From a virus, in the IMG/VR virus record IMGVR_UViG_3300032087_000804, positions 1-30,940 of that record: a DNA stretch of 30,940 nucleotides, one strand, 5' to 3'. This document shows, in pieces, positions 6,521 to 14,627 of this stretch. A program made the translations under genes and the position numbers. The notes under the pieces were generated by a model. The model saw only the letters and a list, made by a program, of their open reading frames with translations, was not told where the DNA came from and ran no database searches. Positions within the stretch are counted from its first letter, which is position 1. Each line of letters begins with the position of its first letter.

Positions 6521-7234
6521 TTGATTGCCTACACATTAGATAGTCTTCGCGCTGCAATAGACGAATGGTTAGAAAATGACTTCTGGGGGGATACCGACCA
6601 GAAGGACAACATCATCTCTATGTCTGAGGAGAAGATCTATAAGACCGTAGGCATTGCTGGGTTTAACACGACGACTAAAGCCTTAACATTTAATACTGGA
6701 GTTGGAATTCCCACAACCCCGCTCCCTAGCAGATTAACCGCAGAGTCACCAGTAACTCCAATATCAATGAGATTGCCGGCTGATGGAAACGGGTATTATT
6801 CGTATCTGCTTCTTAAGGACTTTAATTTTTGTACTGAATATTACGGGAATTTAAATGGAACTCCAAAAGTATACGCTTTCTACAATAATGAAGATGATAA
6901 TTACAACCCGTATGTAACAATTTTCCCTCGACCAGACACGAACTACACAATAGCAAACCCTATACGTTTTCAATATTTTTATAAACCTGAGTCTATAACT
7001 GAAGTAACCGGGACTGCCTCCACTTGGCTCAGCACATATGGACAAGAAGCATTGCTCTATGCGTGCATCACAAATGCTTACATATTCATGAAGGGCGATG
7101 CTGACTTGATAAATTTATATGACACCAAGTTCAAAGAGGCTTTGCAAGCCTTGGTGTTTGAGCAAGGTGGCAGCTTTAGAAACCCGGCATACAACGCAAT
7201 GGATGTGCCGAATAGAAGCATGGTGAATCAATAA
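6521..7234 (+). CDS. Adaptor-like head-tail connector protein
   Basis: Product of 237 residues. I accept the TTG start at 6521 because GGGGAAG (6508-6514) lies seven bases upstream and no ATG occurs until residue 34. The N-terminal helices (LDSLRAAIDEWLEND, then IISMSEEKIYKTV) and the C-terminal block (STYGQEALLYACITNAYIFMKG, LYDTKFKEALQALV) match the pattern of phage adaptor proteins such as the SU10-type adaptor, where a beta domain sits between two helical regions. It would join the portal to the tail. The stop overlaps the tail-fibre start (TAATG). Confidence 0.6.
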   Translation: MIAYTLDSLRAAIDEWLENDFWGDTDQKDNIISMSEEKIYKTVGIAGFNTTTKALTFNTGVGIPTTPLPSRLTAESPVTPISMRLPADGNGYYSYLLLKDFNFCTEYYGNLNGTPKVYAFYNNEDDNYNPYVTIFPRPDTNYTIANPIRFQYFYKPESITEVTGTASTWLSTYGQEALLYACITNAYIFMKGDADLINLYDTKFKEALQALVFEQGGSFRNPAYNAMDVPNRSMVNQ

Positions 7235-10155
7235 TGGCGTCTACTTACACAGATGGACTTGGCATCGAACTCATTGGTACTGGCGATAGGGCTGGTTCTT
7301 GGGGAGATGTAACCAATAACAATCTCCAATCTCTTGAACAGAGCATTAGAGGTGTTTCAACGGTAGCCCTTACCGGAACGACCAGCACTCTAAACATTGG
7401 AGATGGCTCTACTGCTTCTGAGACTGCGACGGACGCAGCAGGAAGATCATCTGTAATTATATTTTCTGGAACCTTAGGCGCGACCCATACAGTGACTTTG
7501 CAGGTCGGCGGAACGAATGCGGACAGAGCATCTTTCGTTGCCATGAATGAAACGACGCAAAATGTCGTGTTATCGAGAGGTAGTGGCAACACTGTAACCA
7601 TTCCGAGTGGTTACACAGCGAGAATATTCCTAGATGGAACAGACGCCAGAAACGCCTTAGCCAATCTCAAGCTAGATAAAATCAGATTTGAAAATGATGA
7701 GATAACAAACGCAACGGCAGGAACATTCAGGATTACTGGAGATATTGCTAATCTTGGAGAGTCATCTGGAACTGATGATGTATACCTGACTACTCCATCT
7801 ACAACCAAAGATTTAATTCTACAGACAAATGGAATAACTTCTGGTAGATCCAAGATAGTAATTGATAGCGCCGATAATGGAAACATTGACATAACCCCAC
7901 ACGGTACAGGCTCTGTCGTTATAAGTAAGGCAGATATAAACAGCGGCACTATAGATGGAACCACTATAAATGCTACGTCTGTAACGACATCTTCAGCAAC
8001 AATAACTGGCGGAACTATAAATAATACCATTATAGGCGGAGTGACTCCAGCCGCAGGCACCTTCTCTACTGTAAACATAGATGGTGGAACTATAGATGGT
8101 ACTATCATAGGCGGAACAACTAAAGCAGCAGGCAACTTCTCCACTGTAGATATAGATGGTGGAACTATAGACGGAGCGACTGTAAATACGTCCACGATTA
8201 CAGGCTCCACCATCTCTGGAAGCACAGGCTCTTTTACAACGCTTACCGCAACTGGAACAACTACCGCAGCAGCAATAAACGCATCAGGGAACATTGATTC
8301 TGACGGGGATATAACTGCCAGCAACTTTACGGCAGATGCTAACGGAAATATCTCTACGTCGGGAACCGGAACGATCTCAACCGTCAACGGAAATATCTCC
8401 ACCTCTGGAACTGGTTCAATTTCGTCCGCCTCTACAATCACCGCAGCAACTGGCATCACAGCAACTACTGGAGGCGTAACAGCAACTGCTGGAGGATTGA
8501 CCGTCACAGCGGGCGGAGCGGATATCTCTGGCGGAATAAATAATAATAATGGTGGTATAACAAATGCAGGAAATATATCCGGCGCTGGCACTATAGGCTC
8601 TGGAGCAATTACAAGCTCAGGAGCGATTACAGGCGGAGCGATTACAGGGACTAGCCTCGACGTTGGAACTGGTGCATCGAACACTGTCACAGCCGGGAAG
8701 GTTCTTTCAGGAACTTTAGATCACGCAGCTTCAATCACCTCAAAGATTAGCAATGTAGATAAATTCAACGTAGACGGAAATGGCGCTCAGGTCGTAGCTT
8801 CGAATGGATATTTAAATATGTCCTCTACGTCCGGTGCGACAGGGTTTGGGTTTAGAAACAACAGCGGTTCGCTAGAAATAAAAAATAGCTCGGCCGGAAG
8901 CTGGGGATCTATCGCAGTTCTTTCAGGTTCAAATTTGTCCGTTAGTGGATCTGTGACCGCCGGAACCACTGTAACAGCAACGACCGGATTAACTGTTGCT
9001 GGCGGCGGAGCAAATATAACCGGAAACAGCACGATAGGTGGAACGCTTGGCGGTCTGACTGGCTTAACCGTAGATAGCGGCGGAGCAACGGTTACTGCTG
9101 GCGGGTTAACCGTTTCTGCTGGCGGAGCGACCATATCCGGTAATAGCACACTAACAGGAACCCTCGGTGGGCTAACTGGTCTAACCGTTGCCAGCGGCGG
9201 AGCAAATATAACCGGAAACAGTACGATCACAGGAACACTTGGAAGCCTGACTGGTCTAACTGTTGCGAGCGGAGGAGCAACAATTACTGCCGGCGGTTTG
9301 ACTGTTGATGCTGGTGGAGCAGACATAACCGGAAACAGCTTAGTAACAGGAACACTTAGAGCTACGTCAACTTTAACTGCAAGCTCAGGTCTCAATGTAA
9401 CCTCTGGCGGAATTACCGTTGGATTAGGTGGAATCAATAATGGTAACGGCGGTATTTCAAATGCTGGTGCAGTCGCTGGAGTTAGTACACTTACAGCAAG
9501 CGGGTTAACCACATTTTCTGGACCGAGAGTTGATATAAAAGATTCACTCACTTTCGGCCCGTCAACTTCACAGGCATCAATATATACAAACGCATCGGCT
9601 TCAGCCGGATTAGGTACTGAGCAACTTCGTTTCTACAACTCGTCTGGAGTTGCACTACCCGGCACTACAGGAAAATACTTCAATATAACATCACAGGGAG
9701 GATCTACTGGAGTCGGGTTTAGATCAAGCAGCTCTATAGTAGAAGTAAGATCTAAAGCTACGGCAACAGCAGATAATTGGGGTCGCATCTACCACTCCGG
9801 CATGGTTAGTGGAGATGGTGCTTTCTTTGAGCATACAGTTGCATTAAGCACAATAGGCACTCTACCTCAAGACTATTCAACTACTCATCTTTTAGGAGCC
9901 GAACCAAGGCTTGCAACATTTCTTCTTAAATGCACCGACGCTACCGGAGATCTCGGCTGGTCTCAAAACGATGTAGTGCAAATTGGTTGGTCTGGTTCGG
10001 AAGCTAATAACAATAGTGGCATTTGCCCGTATTTCAACTCAACACAAATTGGCTTTGACACGAATAGTTTTATTTACCTTCAAAATAAAGGATCAATCAA
10101 TAAAGCAGCGATAACTCTTTCGAAATGGTCTGTAATAATGAGGGCTTGGAAGTAA
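7234..10155 (+). CDS. Large repetitive tail fibre protein
   Basis: Product of 973 residues; GGTGA at 7222-7226. Residues 1-40 (YTDGLGIELIGTGDRAGSWGDVTNNN in part) are a virion-attachment opening common in phage fibres. Residues about 215-770 are Gly/Thr/Ser/Ala repeats of two kinds: GGTIDGTxIGGTTxAAGxFSTVxID early, and TGLTVxSGGAxITxGNSTxTGTLG later. Both suit a trimeric beta-helix or triple-beta shaft. The last 200 residues are non-repetitive and end LSKWSVIMRAWK, a kind of C-terminal domain I associate with receptor-binding fibre tips. It is the likely host-range determinant. Long open frames on the opposite strand here are a by-product of the repeats. Confidence 0.8.
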   Translation: MASTYTDGLGIELIGTGDRAGSWGDVTNNNLQSLEQSIRGVSTVALTGTTSTLNIGDGSTASETATDAAGRSSVIIFSGTLGATHTVTLQVGGTNADRASFVAMNETTQNVVLSRGSGNTVTIPSGYTARIFLDGTDARNALANLKLDKIRFENDEITNATAGTFRITGDIANLGESSGTDDVYLTTPSTTKDLILQTNGITSGRSKIVIDSADNGNIDITPHGTGSVVISKADINSGTIDGTTINATSVTTSSATITGGTINNTIIGGVTPAAGTFSTVNIDGGTIDGTIIGGTTKAAGNFSTVDIDGGTIDGATVNTSTITGSTISGSTGSFTTLTATGTTTAAAINASGNIDSDGDITASNFTADANGNISTSGTGTISTVNGNISTSGTGSISSASTITAATGITATTGGVTATAGGLTVTAGGADISGGINNNNGGITNAGNISGAGTIGSGAITSSGAITGGAITGTSLDVGTGASNTVTAGKVLSGTLDHAASITSKISNVDKFNVDGNGAQVVASNGYLNMSSTSGATGFGFRNNSGSLEIKNSSAGSWGSIAVLSGSNLSVSGSVTAGTTVTATTGLTVAGGGANITGNSTIGGTLGGLTGLTVDSGGATVTAGGLTVSAGGATISGNSTLTGTLGGLTGLTVASGGANITGNSTITGTLGSLTGLTVASGGATITAGGLTVDAGGADITGNSLVTGTLRATSTLTASSGLNVTSGGITVGLGGINNGNGGISNAGAVAGVSTLTASGLTTFSGPRVDIKDSLTFGPSTSQASIYTNASASAGLGTEQLRFYNSSGVALPGTTGKYFNITSQGGSTGVGFRSSSSIVEVRSKATATADNWGRIYHSGMVSGDGAFFEHTVALSTIGTLPQDYSTTHLLGAEPRLATFLLKCTDATGDLGWSQNDVVQIGWSGSEANNNSGICPYFNSTQIGFDTNSFIYLQNKGSINKAAITLSKWSVIMRAWK
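8989..9360 (+). repeat. Tandem coding repeats in the tail fibre shaft
   Basis: Imperfect direct repeats of about 75-80 bases encode units of roughly 26 residues around TGLTVxSGGAxITGNSTxTGTLG. At least four copies are visible, some with an extra TAGGLTVxAGG insertion. An earlier array at about 8040-8190 encodes GGTIDGTIIGG-type units. Such repeats allow length change of the fibre by recombination. Confidence 0.7.
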
Positions 10156-10158
10156 TAA

Positions 10159-12885
10159 ATGCCGTATAGAAAAGTCACATTTCCTCCCGGTATAAATAGA
10201 GAAGGAACTCAGTATTCCGCTGAAGGAAACTGGTATGACTGTGACTTGATTAGGTTCAGGCAGGGCAGACCTGAAAAAATTGGTGGCTGGACTAAGTATT
10301 CTCAAAGTGAATTTCTTGGAATATCTAGGAGCTTGTTGAATTGGTCATCCATTCTGGGTGCCAACTTGATGGCCGTAGGAACAGACAAGAAACTATACGT
10401 TGATCTTGGTGGCATCTATCACGATATCACGCCGATGGAGTATAAGTCTCAAGGAACGCTAGACCTTGACATGGCGAATACATCGACCAACACGAACGCG
10501 CAGCTTAGCTTTGACGTTCTTGCTGGTGATGTAGTCAGGATGAGCAGTGATGCAAATTCTGTAGGCGATGAGCTTATGATCGTTGCTACCGGAGGATTAG
10601 CCGGTGCAACCGTCGTGTTAGAGCGAGGCAGCTTCTCTACTATTACGTCAGAACACACGTCCGGGGATGCCGCGTTTCTTTTAGAAAAACTTTCAAACCC
10701 GATATATCCGATCGCAGGGTCAAGTACCGTACTTATAAATTTTGCAAATCATGGACTGACTACTGGGGACTTCATAAACTTCCTCAGCATGTCGTCCTCC
10801 CCTACAGGTCTGGATAGAAGATCTTTATTTTACCCGCTGTTCGACGGAGCTACTAATCCAGCATCTGGATATGACGCAGCGAGGTCAACTCAGAGCTGGT
10901 GTGTAACCAGAGTCTTGGACGGTGACTACTTCGAGATAACTTTAGAGAATTCAGTTACCGGAACTCCAGCAACACTCTCAGCAAGCATATTAAGCTCAGG
11001 CACAACAATACAGCTAAGTGTAAATACTTTTGTAAGTAGTGACTACATCAAGATTGAAGATGAGTATATACAAATAACTAGCGGTCCCTCTGGCGTTGGG
11101 CCATATACATACAACTGCAATAAAGGCCAACTCGGTTCAAGATCAAAGGATCACTCATCTGGTTTGCCAGTCTATCTAGTAGGTGCTTCTGGCGGTCTAG
11201 GCTCCGGCGGCGACACCATCATAATGAGGGACATTCAAGCATCCGAGTCCACATTCGTTGAGTTCAGCGGGTGGAGTGCTGGATCTTGGGGAGGGGTTCC
11301 ATCAGCGACAACTTCGACAACGCTAAGTGCAAACCTAGCCGCTGGAGCAACTGCATCAGCGAACGTCGCAAGCACAGCTAGTTTCCCCTCATCTGGAAGC
11401 ATAATTATAGATTCAGAGGTAATAAGTTATTCCTCAACTACGGGGACTACATTCAACACCCTTACCAGAGGGGACTACTCGACAGTCGATAGTTTCCACG
11501 CCTCGGGATCTTCCGTATTCCTTCTAGATCAATACTGGACAGCTTGGGGAGACCCGACAGTTCCCATAACGAATGACAACTCTAATCTAAATATTTGGTC
11601 GCTCGACACATTCGGAGAAGATCTAGTCGGGTGCAAGACAAGGACGAAGCCATTTTACTGGAACACGTCTTTGAAGATGAGTAATGGATACCCCTACAAC
11701 ACTAGGTATTCAACCTCTTCCCATAGCGCATCACCTAACGGATACGCATCTGGAATCATGCTGTCAGATGCAGTTCCGATGTCGTCATTGGGATTATCAA
11801 CAGATGATGGTCATGGATCTGTTCCCGATCAAGTTGGATTCTTGATGACAAATCCAGCCTCTAGGCAAATTATTGCTTTTGGAGCAACTGATACATTCGG
11901 CAATTACGACCCGATGCTTATAAGATGGTGCGATATTGACAGACCCGGATCTTGGGAAGGAACAAGCTCTAACGCCGCTGGCGGCACGCCACTACAGAAA
12001 GGCTCTAAAATTATCTCGGCTGCTCGCTCTGACAGACAGATAATCGTCTGGACAGATTCATCTATGTACTCTTTGAGTTGGGTTGGCGGGAATTTTGTAT
12101 TCGCACTTCAAGAAATTGCTGATGGAGTTTCTTTAGCTTCTATAAATGCACACAAGGCCGCCAGGGGAATTGTGTACTGGATGGGAGATAACAACTTCTT
12201 TCAAACTGATGGAACCACTGTTCAAAAAATAGATTGCTCTGTGCTTTCAAAGGTATTTGAAGAGTTAAATTACTTCAAAAGAGAAGTTATATTTACTGCC
12301 TCGAATTTGTTGTTTAATGAAATAATATGGTTTTATCCATCCAGAACGTCAAGTGAACCTGACAAATATGTTTTGTACAATTATGTAGATGGTACATGGG
12401 CGTATGGATCTATGCCTAGAACTGCTTGGTCAGATTCCGGCTTGAGGGAAAAACCAAACTCTGCTTACAGCAGAGGTCAGTATTCTTCTGGTGCATATCA
12501 AGGGATCGAAAGATCTATAATTTATAACCAAGAAGATGGGTATAAAGACGACCAGTCAAAAATGGATTCTTACATAGAAAGTGGATACTTCGATCTTGAT
12601 GATGGAGACGAATCTATTTTTGTAGATAGATTCATTCCAGACATAAGAGGTTTGTATACGACTGTGCCTGAGATTGCTGTAGATCTTGTCGCAAAAGATT
12701 ATCCAGCGTCAACCAGAACAACCACTAGATCATTAACTCTCGACCAGTCCATGGAATATGTAAACACAAGAATCCGGGGAAGAACTATGTCGGTCAAATT
12801 CTACGACAATAACAGCACTCGGGAAGAGTCAGGTTGGGAGCTTGGCGACTCAAGGATGCGAGTCAAACCGGATGGAAGAAGATAG
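10159..12885 (+). CDS. P22 gp10-like hub / packaged-DNA stabilisation protein
   Basis: Product of 908 residues; GGAAG at 10148-10152. The opening PPGINREGTQYSAEGNWYD and RFRQGRPEKIGGW is typical of a large marine-podovirus virion family. About residues 555-720 carry motifs like P22 gp10 (FLMTNPASRQIIAFGATD, DRQIIVWTDSSMYSLSWVGG, VYWMGDNNFFQTDG), the hub that plugs the portal and holds the fibres. It is nearly twice the length of P22 gp10 (472 residues). Part of the excess is two similar inserts at about residues 275-340 and 385-460, each with an IxIxxExIxYxS strand pair, a Gly-rich turn, an RG or LGSR element and a His near the end. The stop overlaps the next start. Confidence 0.7.
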   Translation: MPYRKVTFPPGINREGTQYSAEGNWYDCDLIRFRQGRPEKIGGWTKYSQSEFLGISRSLLNWSSILGANLMAVGTDKKLYVDLGGIYHDITPMEYKSQGTLDLDMANTSTNTNAQLSFDVLAGDVVRMSSDANSVGDELMIVATGGLAGATVVLERGSFSTITSEHTSGDAAFLLEKLSNPIYPIAGSSTVLINFANHGLTTGDFINFLSMSSSPTGLDRRSLFYPLFDGATNPASGYDAARSTQSWCVTRVLDGDYFEITLENSVTGTPATLSASILSSGTTIQLSVNTFVSSDYIKIEDEYIQITSGPSGVGPYTYNCNKGQLGSRSKDHSSGLPVYLVGASGGLGSGGDTIIMRDIQASESTFVEFSGWSAGSWGGVPSATTSTTLSANLAAGATASANVASTASFPSSGSIIIDSEVISYSSTTGTTFNTLTRGDYSTVDSFHASGSSVFLLDQYWTAWGDPTVPITNDNSNLNIWSLDTFGEDLVGCKTRTKPFYWNTSLKMSNGYPYNTRYSTSSHSASPNGYASGIMLSDAVPMSSLGLSTDDGHGSVPDQVGFLMTNPASRQIIAFGATDTFGNYDPMLIRWCDIDRPGSWEGTSSNAAGGTPLQKGSKIISAARSDRQIIVWTDSSMYSLSWVGGNFVFALQEIADGVSLASINAHKAARGIVYWMGDNNFFQTDGTTVQKIDCSVLSKVFEELNYFKREVIFTASNLLFNEIIWFYPSRTSSEPDKYVLYNYVDGTWAYGSMPRTAWSDSGLREKPNSAYSRGQYSSGAYQGIERSIIYNQEDGYKDDQSKMDSYIESGYFDLDDGDESIFVDRFIPDIRGLYTTVPEIAVDLVAKDYPASTRTTTRSLTLDQSMEYVNTRIRGRTMSVKFYDNNSTREESGWELGDSRMRVKPDGRR

Positions 12886-13040
12886 TGGCTGAAAATAAAG
12901 ATGACTTAAATAGAGAAATCTTCGTCAACATTCCTGCTGGAAAGAAAGAAAACTACACAGCGGAAGATAGGCGATCAAATAATAAGATTATAAAATTAAC
13001 TATGGCGTTTCCGCCTATAGGTATAGTTACTTATGGCTGA
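12885..13040 (+). CDS. Very small protein between hub and next virion gene
   Basis: I choose the GTG at 12885, which overlaps the hub stop (TAGTG), giving 51 residues beginning MAENKDDLNREIF; the frame is open upstream to 12834, but that would run 52 bases into the hub gene. GGAAGAAG at 12874-12881 gives a plausible Shine-Dalgarno. The product is a small mixed-charge domain with NIPAGKKENYTAEDRRSNN and a hydrophobic end. I do not recognise it. It overlaps the following gene by eight bases, which supports a translated, coupled gene. Confidence 0.55.
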   Translation: MAENKDDLNREIFVNIPAGKKENYTAEDRRSNNKIIKLTMAFPPIGIVTYG

Positions 13041-13437
13041 TGGATTCAAGATACTTGCTCAGGCGATACTCCCCTCCTCTACCAATCCGCCTTTTGCCGA
13101 CTCCTCGGATTGCTTGATCTACCAAGTCCCGGTTGCTTCCGCCACGAGGTTCAACTCAAGGGATTACTCGCAAGCGGTTATATCTTCAATAATTGTCTGT
13201 CATGCAGATTCGGCAGCGGCTACTCATCCGTATACGATAAGAGTAGTGAAGAGTGGTTCTGGGTTCGATGATAAGCAATATGTAATTTATAATAAAAGTT
13301 TATCCGCAGGTCAGACTGACATTCTTTCATTAGGAATAGGATTAGTTTCCGGCGACGCGATATACGCTGAGTCTTTTAAAAACGCAAGTGCAATTTCTGA
13401 TTTCTCTATAAGCATTTTTGGAACAGAAGTAGTCTAG
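13033..13437 (+). CDS. Small beta-rich virion protein
   Basis: Product of 134 residues starting inside the end of the preceding gene. It is mainly beta with short strands (KILAQAILPSS, SQAVISSIIVC, HPYTIRVVKSG, DKQYVIYNKS, LSLGIGLVSGDAIYAES) and a FSISIFGTEV end. The pattern AQAxLP and LxxGxxLxxGDxIxAxS is shared by small phage tail proteins that decorate hubs or fibres. No named family can be given. The place between the hub and the ejection proteins supports a tail-surface or fibre-accessory role. Confidence 0.6.
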   Translation: MADGFKILAQAILPSSTNPPFADSSDCLIYQVPVASATRFNSRDYSQAVISSIIVCHADSAAATHPYTIRVVKSGSGFDDKQYVIYNKSLSAGQTDILSLGIGLVSGDAIYAESFKNASAISDFSISIFGTEVV

Positions 13438-13445
13438 GCAAAGCT

Positions 13446-14618
13446 ATGGTTAATAAAAATTTTGGTCAATTCGAATCTCTGGAAGATAAAAATCCTACGG
13501 GCAAATTAATGCCTGATGAACTTCCGGCCATCGCCGGGAGCCCCTTGCCTGATGCGGGTTTAAAGAATAGGACGATGGGGGATGTATTCCCTGAAAAAGA
13601 TCAACCCACTCCCGCTCAGTTCGATAACAGAAGTGAGGGCCTGAAAAGACTTAAGGCAATGCCCAACAGAAGTCCTCTCGGGCCTGTCACTGGAGCAAGG
13701 CGACCTTTGCCTACCCAGAAACCTTTGCCGATGCAGCAAGATCAGGATGAGGTTGGGACTGGCGATCGTTGGCTTGGTGAGCTTTGGCAAGGATTGACTG
13801 CTGACGAAAAGCCGCAGGGCGGATTCGCTGGCGGTGGCCGGGTAGCGATGGGGTCTCAGCCGGGAATGGATCTGTATAACAAAGTTACTATGGATCTTGA
13901 GTCCGGCGGCGTTGGCGGTTATGCCCAAGGCGGGATGATTGAGAAGTCTAGGGATATAGCTTCGAAGGGTCGCAATGGCGACACCATGCTTATGCACGTT
14001 AACCCCAAAGAGCTTAGTGGATTGCAGGCTCTTCTTGGCCCGGTCACCATAAACCCGGAAACGGGGAACCCGGAAGCGTTTGCTTGGTTTGCTGCGCTTC
14101 CCCTACTCGGCCAGATGGCCGTGGCCGGGGCCGCTGGCGCAGGCGTCGGCGCAGGCGTCGGCGCAATAGCTGGCGGCAAGGAAGGTGCGCTTCAAGGCTT
14201 AGCCATAGGCGGGATGCTCGGAACTCTCGGCGCTGGCGCTGCGGGCATAGCAGGGGCAGGAGCAGGGGCAGGATCAGGACTAGCGCCCGGAGCGGGCGTA
14301 TTGGCTCCCGGTTACGGAGGAGGAGTTACGGCTTCTCAGCTTGCTGCCGGGAATGTGACTGCTGCGGAGCTTGCAAACTTAACGGCAGCTGGTTCTGGTT
14401 CTGGAGCAGGTGCTGGAGTAGGAGCAGGGCTTAAAGCAGCTTCGACGGGGCTTTCATCGCTGATGTCAGGCATGAGCAGGCCTAGTCAATCGCCTGCATC
14501 TCCCCCCCCGATGCAACCAGCGCCTAAATTCACGAAGCCTGTCAGCCCTTATGACTTAGATGAGCGACGCATGGCCGGCGGTATCGGATCTATCCCCGGA
14601 TCTGGAAGAATCGTGTAG
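13446..14618 (+). CDS. Gly/Ala-rich ejection (internal virion) protein
   Basis: Product of 390 residues. The first half is Pro-rich and probably flexible. Then come GGRVAMGSQPG, a block MLMHVNPKELSGLQAL and INPETGNPEAFAW, which I know from phage ejection or tape-like proteins. Residues about 215-335 are a long Gly/Ala zipper (GAGVGAGVGAIAGG and similar) suited to entering a membrane. I infer it leaves the virion with the DNA and helps form a channel across the cell envelope, as P22 gp7/gp16/gp20 or T7 gp14-16 do. The GC-rich, low-complexity coding makes frames on other strands spuriously open. Next gene follows after nine bases. Confidence 0.65.
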   Translation: MVNKNFGQFESLEDKNPTGKLMPDELPAIAGSPLPDAGLKNRTMGDVFPEKDQPTPAQFDNRSEGLKRLKAMPNRSPLGPVTGARRPLPTQKPLPMQQDQDEVGTGDRWLGELWQGLTADEKPQGGFAGGGRVAMGSQPGMDLYNKVTMDLESGGVGGYAQGGMIEKSRDIASKGRNGDTMLMHVNPKELSGLQALLGPVTINPETGNPEAFAWFAALPLLGQMAVAGAAGAGVGAGVGAIAGGKEGALQGLAIGGMLGTLGAGAAGIAGAGAGAGSGLAPGAGVLAPGYGGGVTASQLAAGNVTAAELANLTAAGSGSGAGAGVGAGLKAASTGLSSLMSGMSRPSQSPASPPPMQPAPKFTKPVSPYDLDERRMAGGIGSIPGSGRIV

Positions 14619-14627
14619 GAGTTTACA

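Noticed and set aside
7611-8690. Long open frame on the minus strand (359 residues)
   Set aside because: It lies wholly opposite the repetitive tail-fibre gene; the Val/Pro-rich translation is the mirror of Gly/Thr/Ala repeats, which lack stops on the other strand by composition.
8000-9400. Regular direct repeats that might suggest a CRISPR array
   Set aside because: Repeats are in frame, imperfect and adjoining, with no unique spacers; they code for the fibre shaft.
8787-9551. Second long minus-strand frame (254 residues)
   Set aside because: Same cause as above: a Pro/Val-rich shadow of the fibre shaft repeats, with no recognisable domain.
14084-14434. Arg-rich 116-residue frame within the Gly/Ala ejection protein
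   Set aside because: The Arg runs come from Gly/Ala codons read one base off; no independent start signal.
14100-14450. GC-rich low-complexity stretch as a possible origin or recombination site
   Set aside because: It is fully explained by Gly/Ala codons of the ejection protein; no iterons or AT-rich unwinding element adjoin it.
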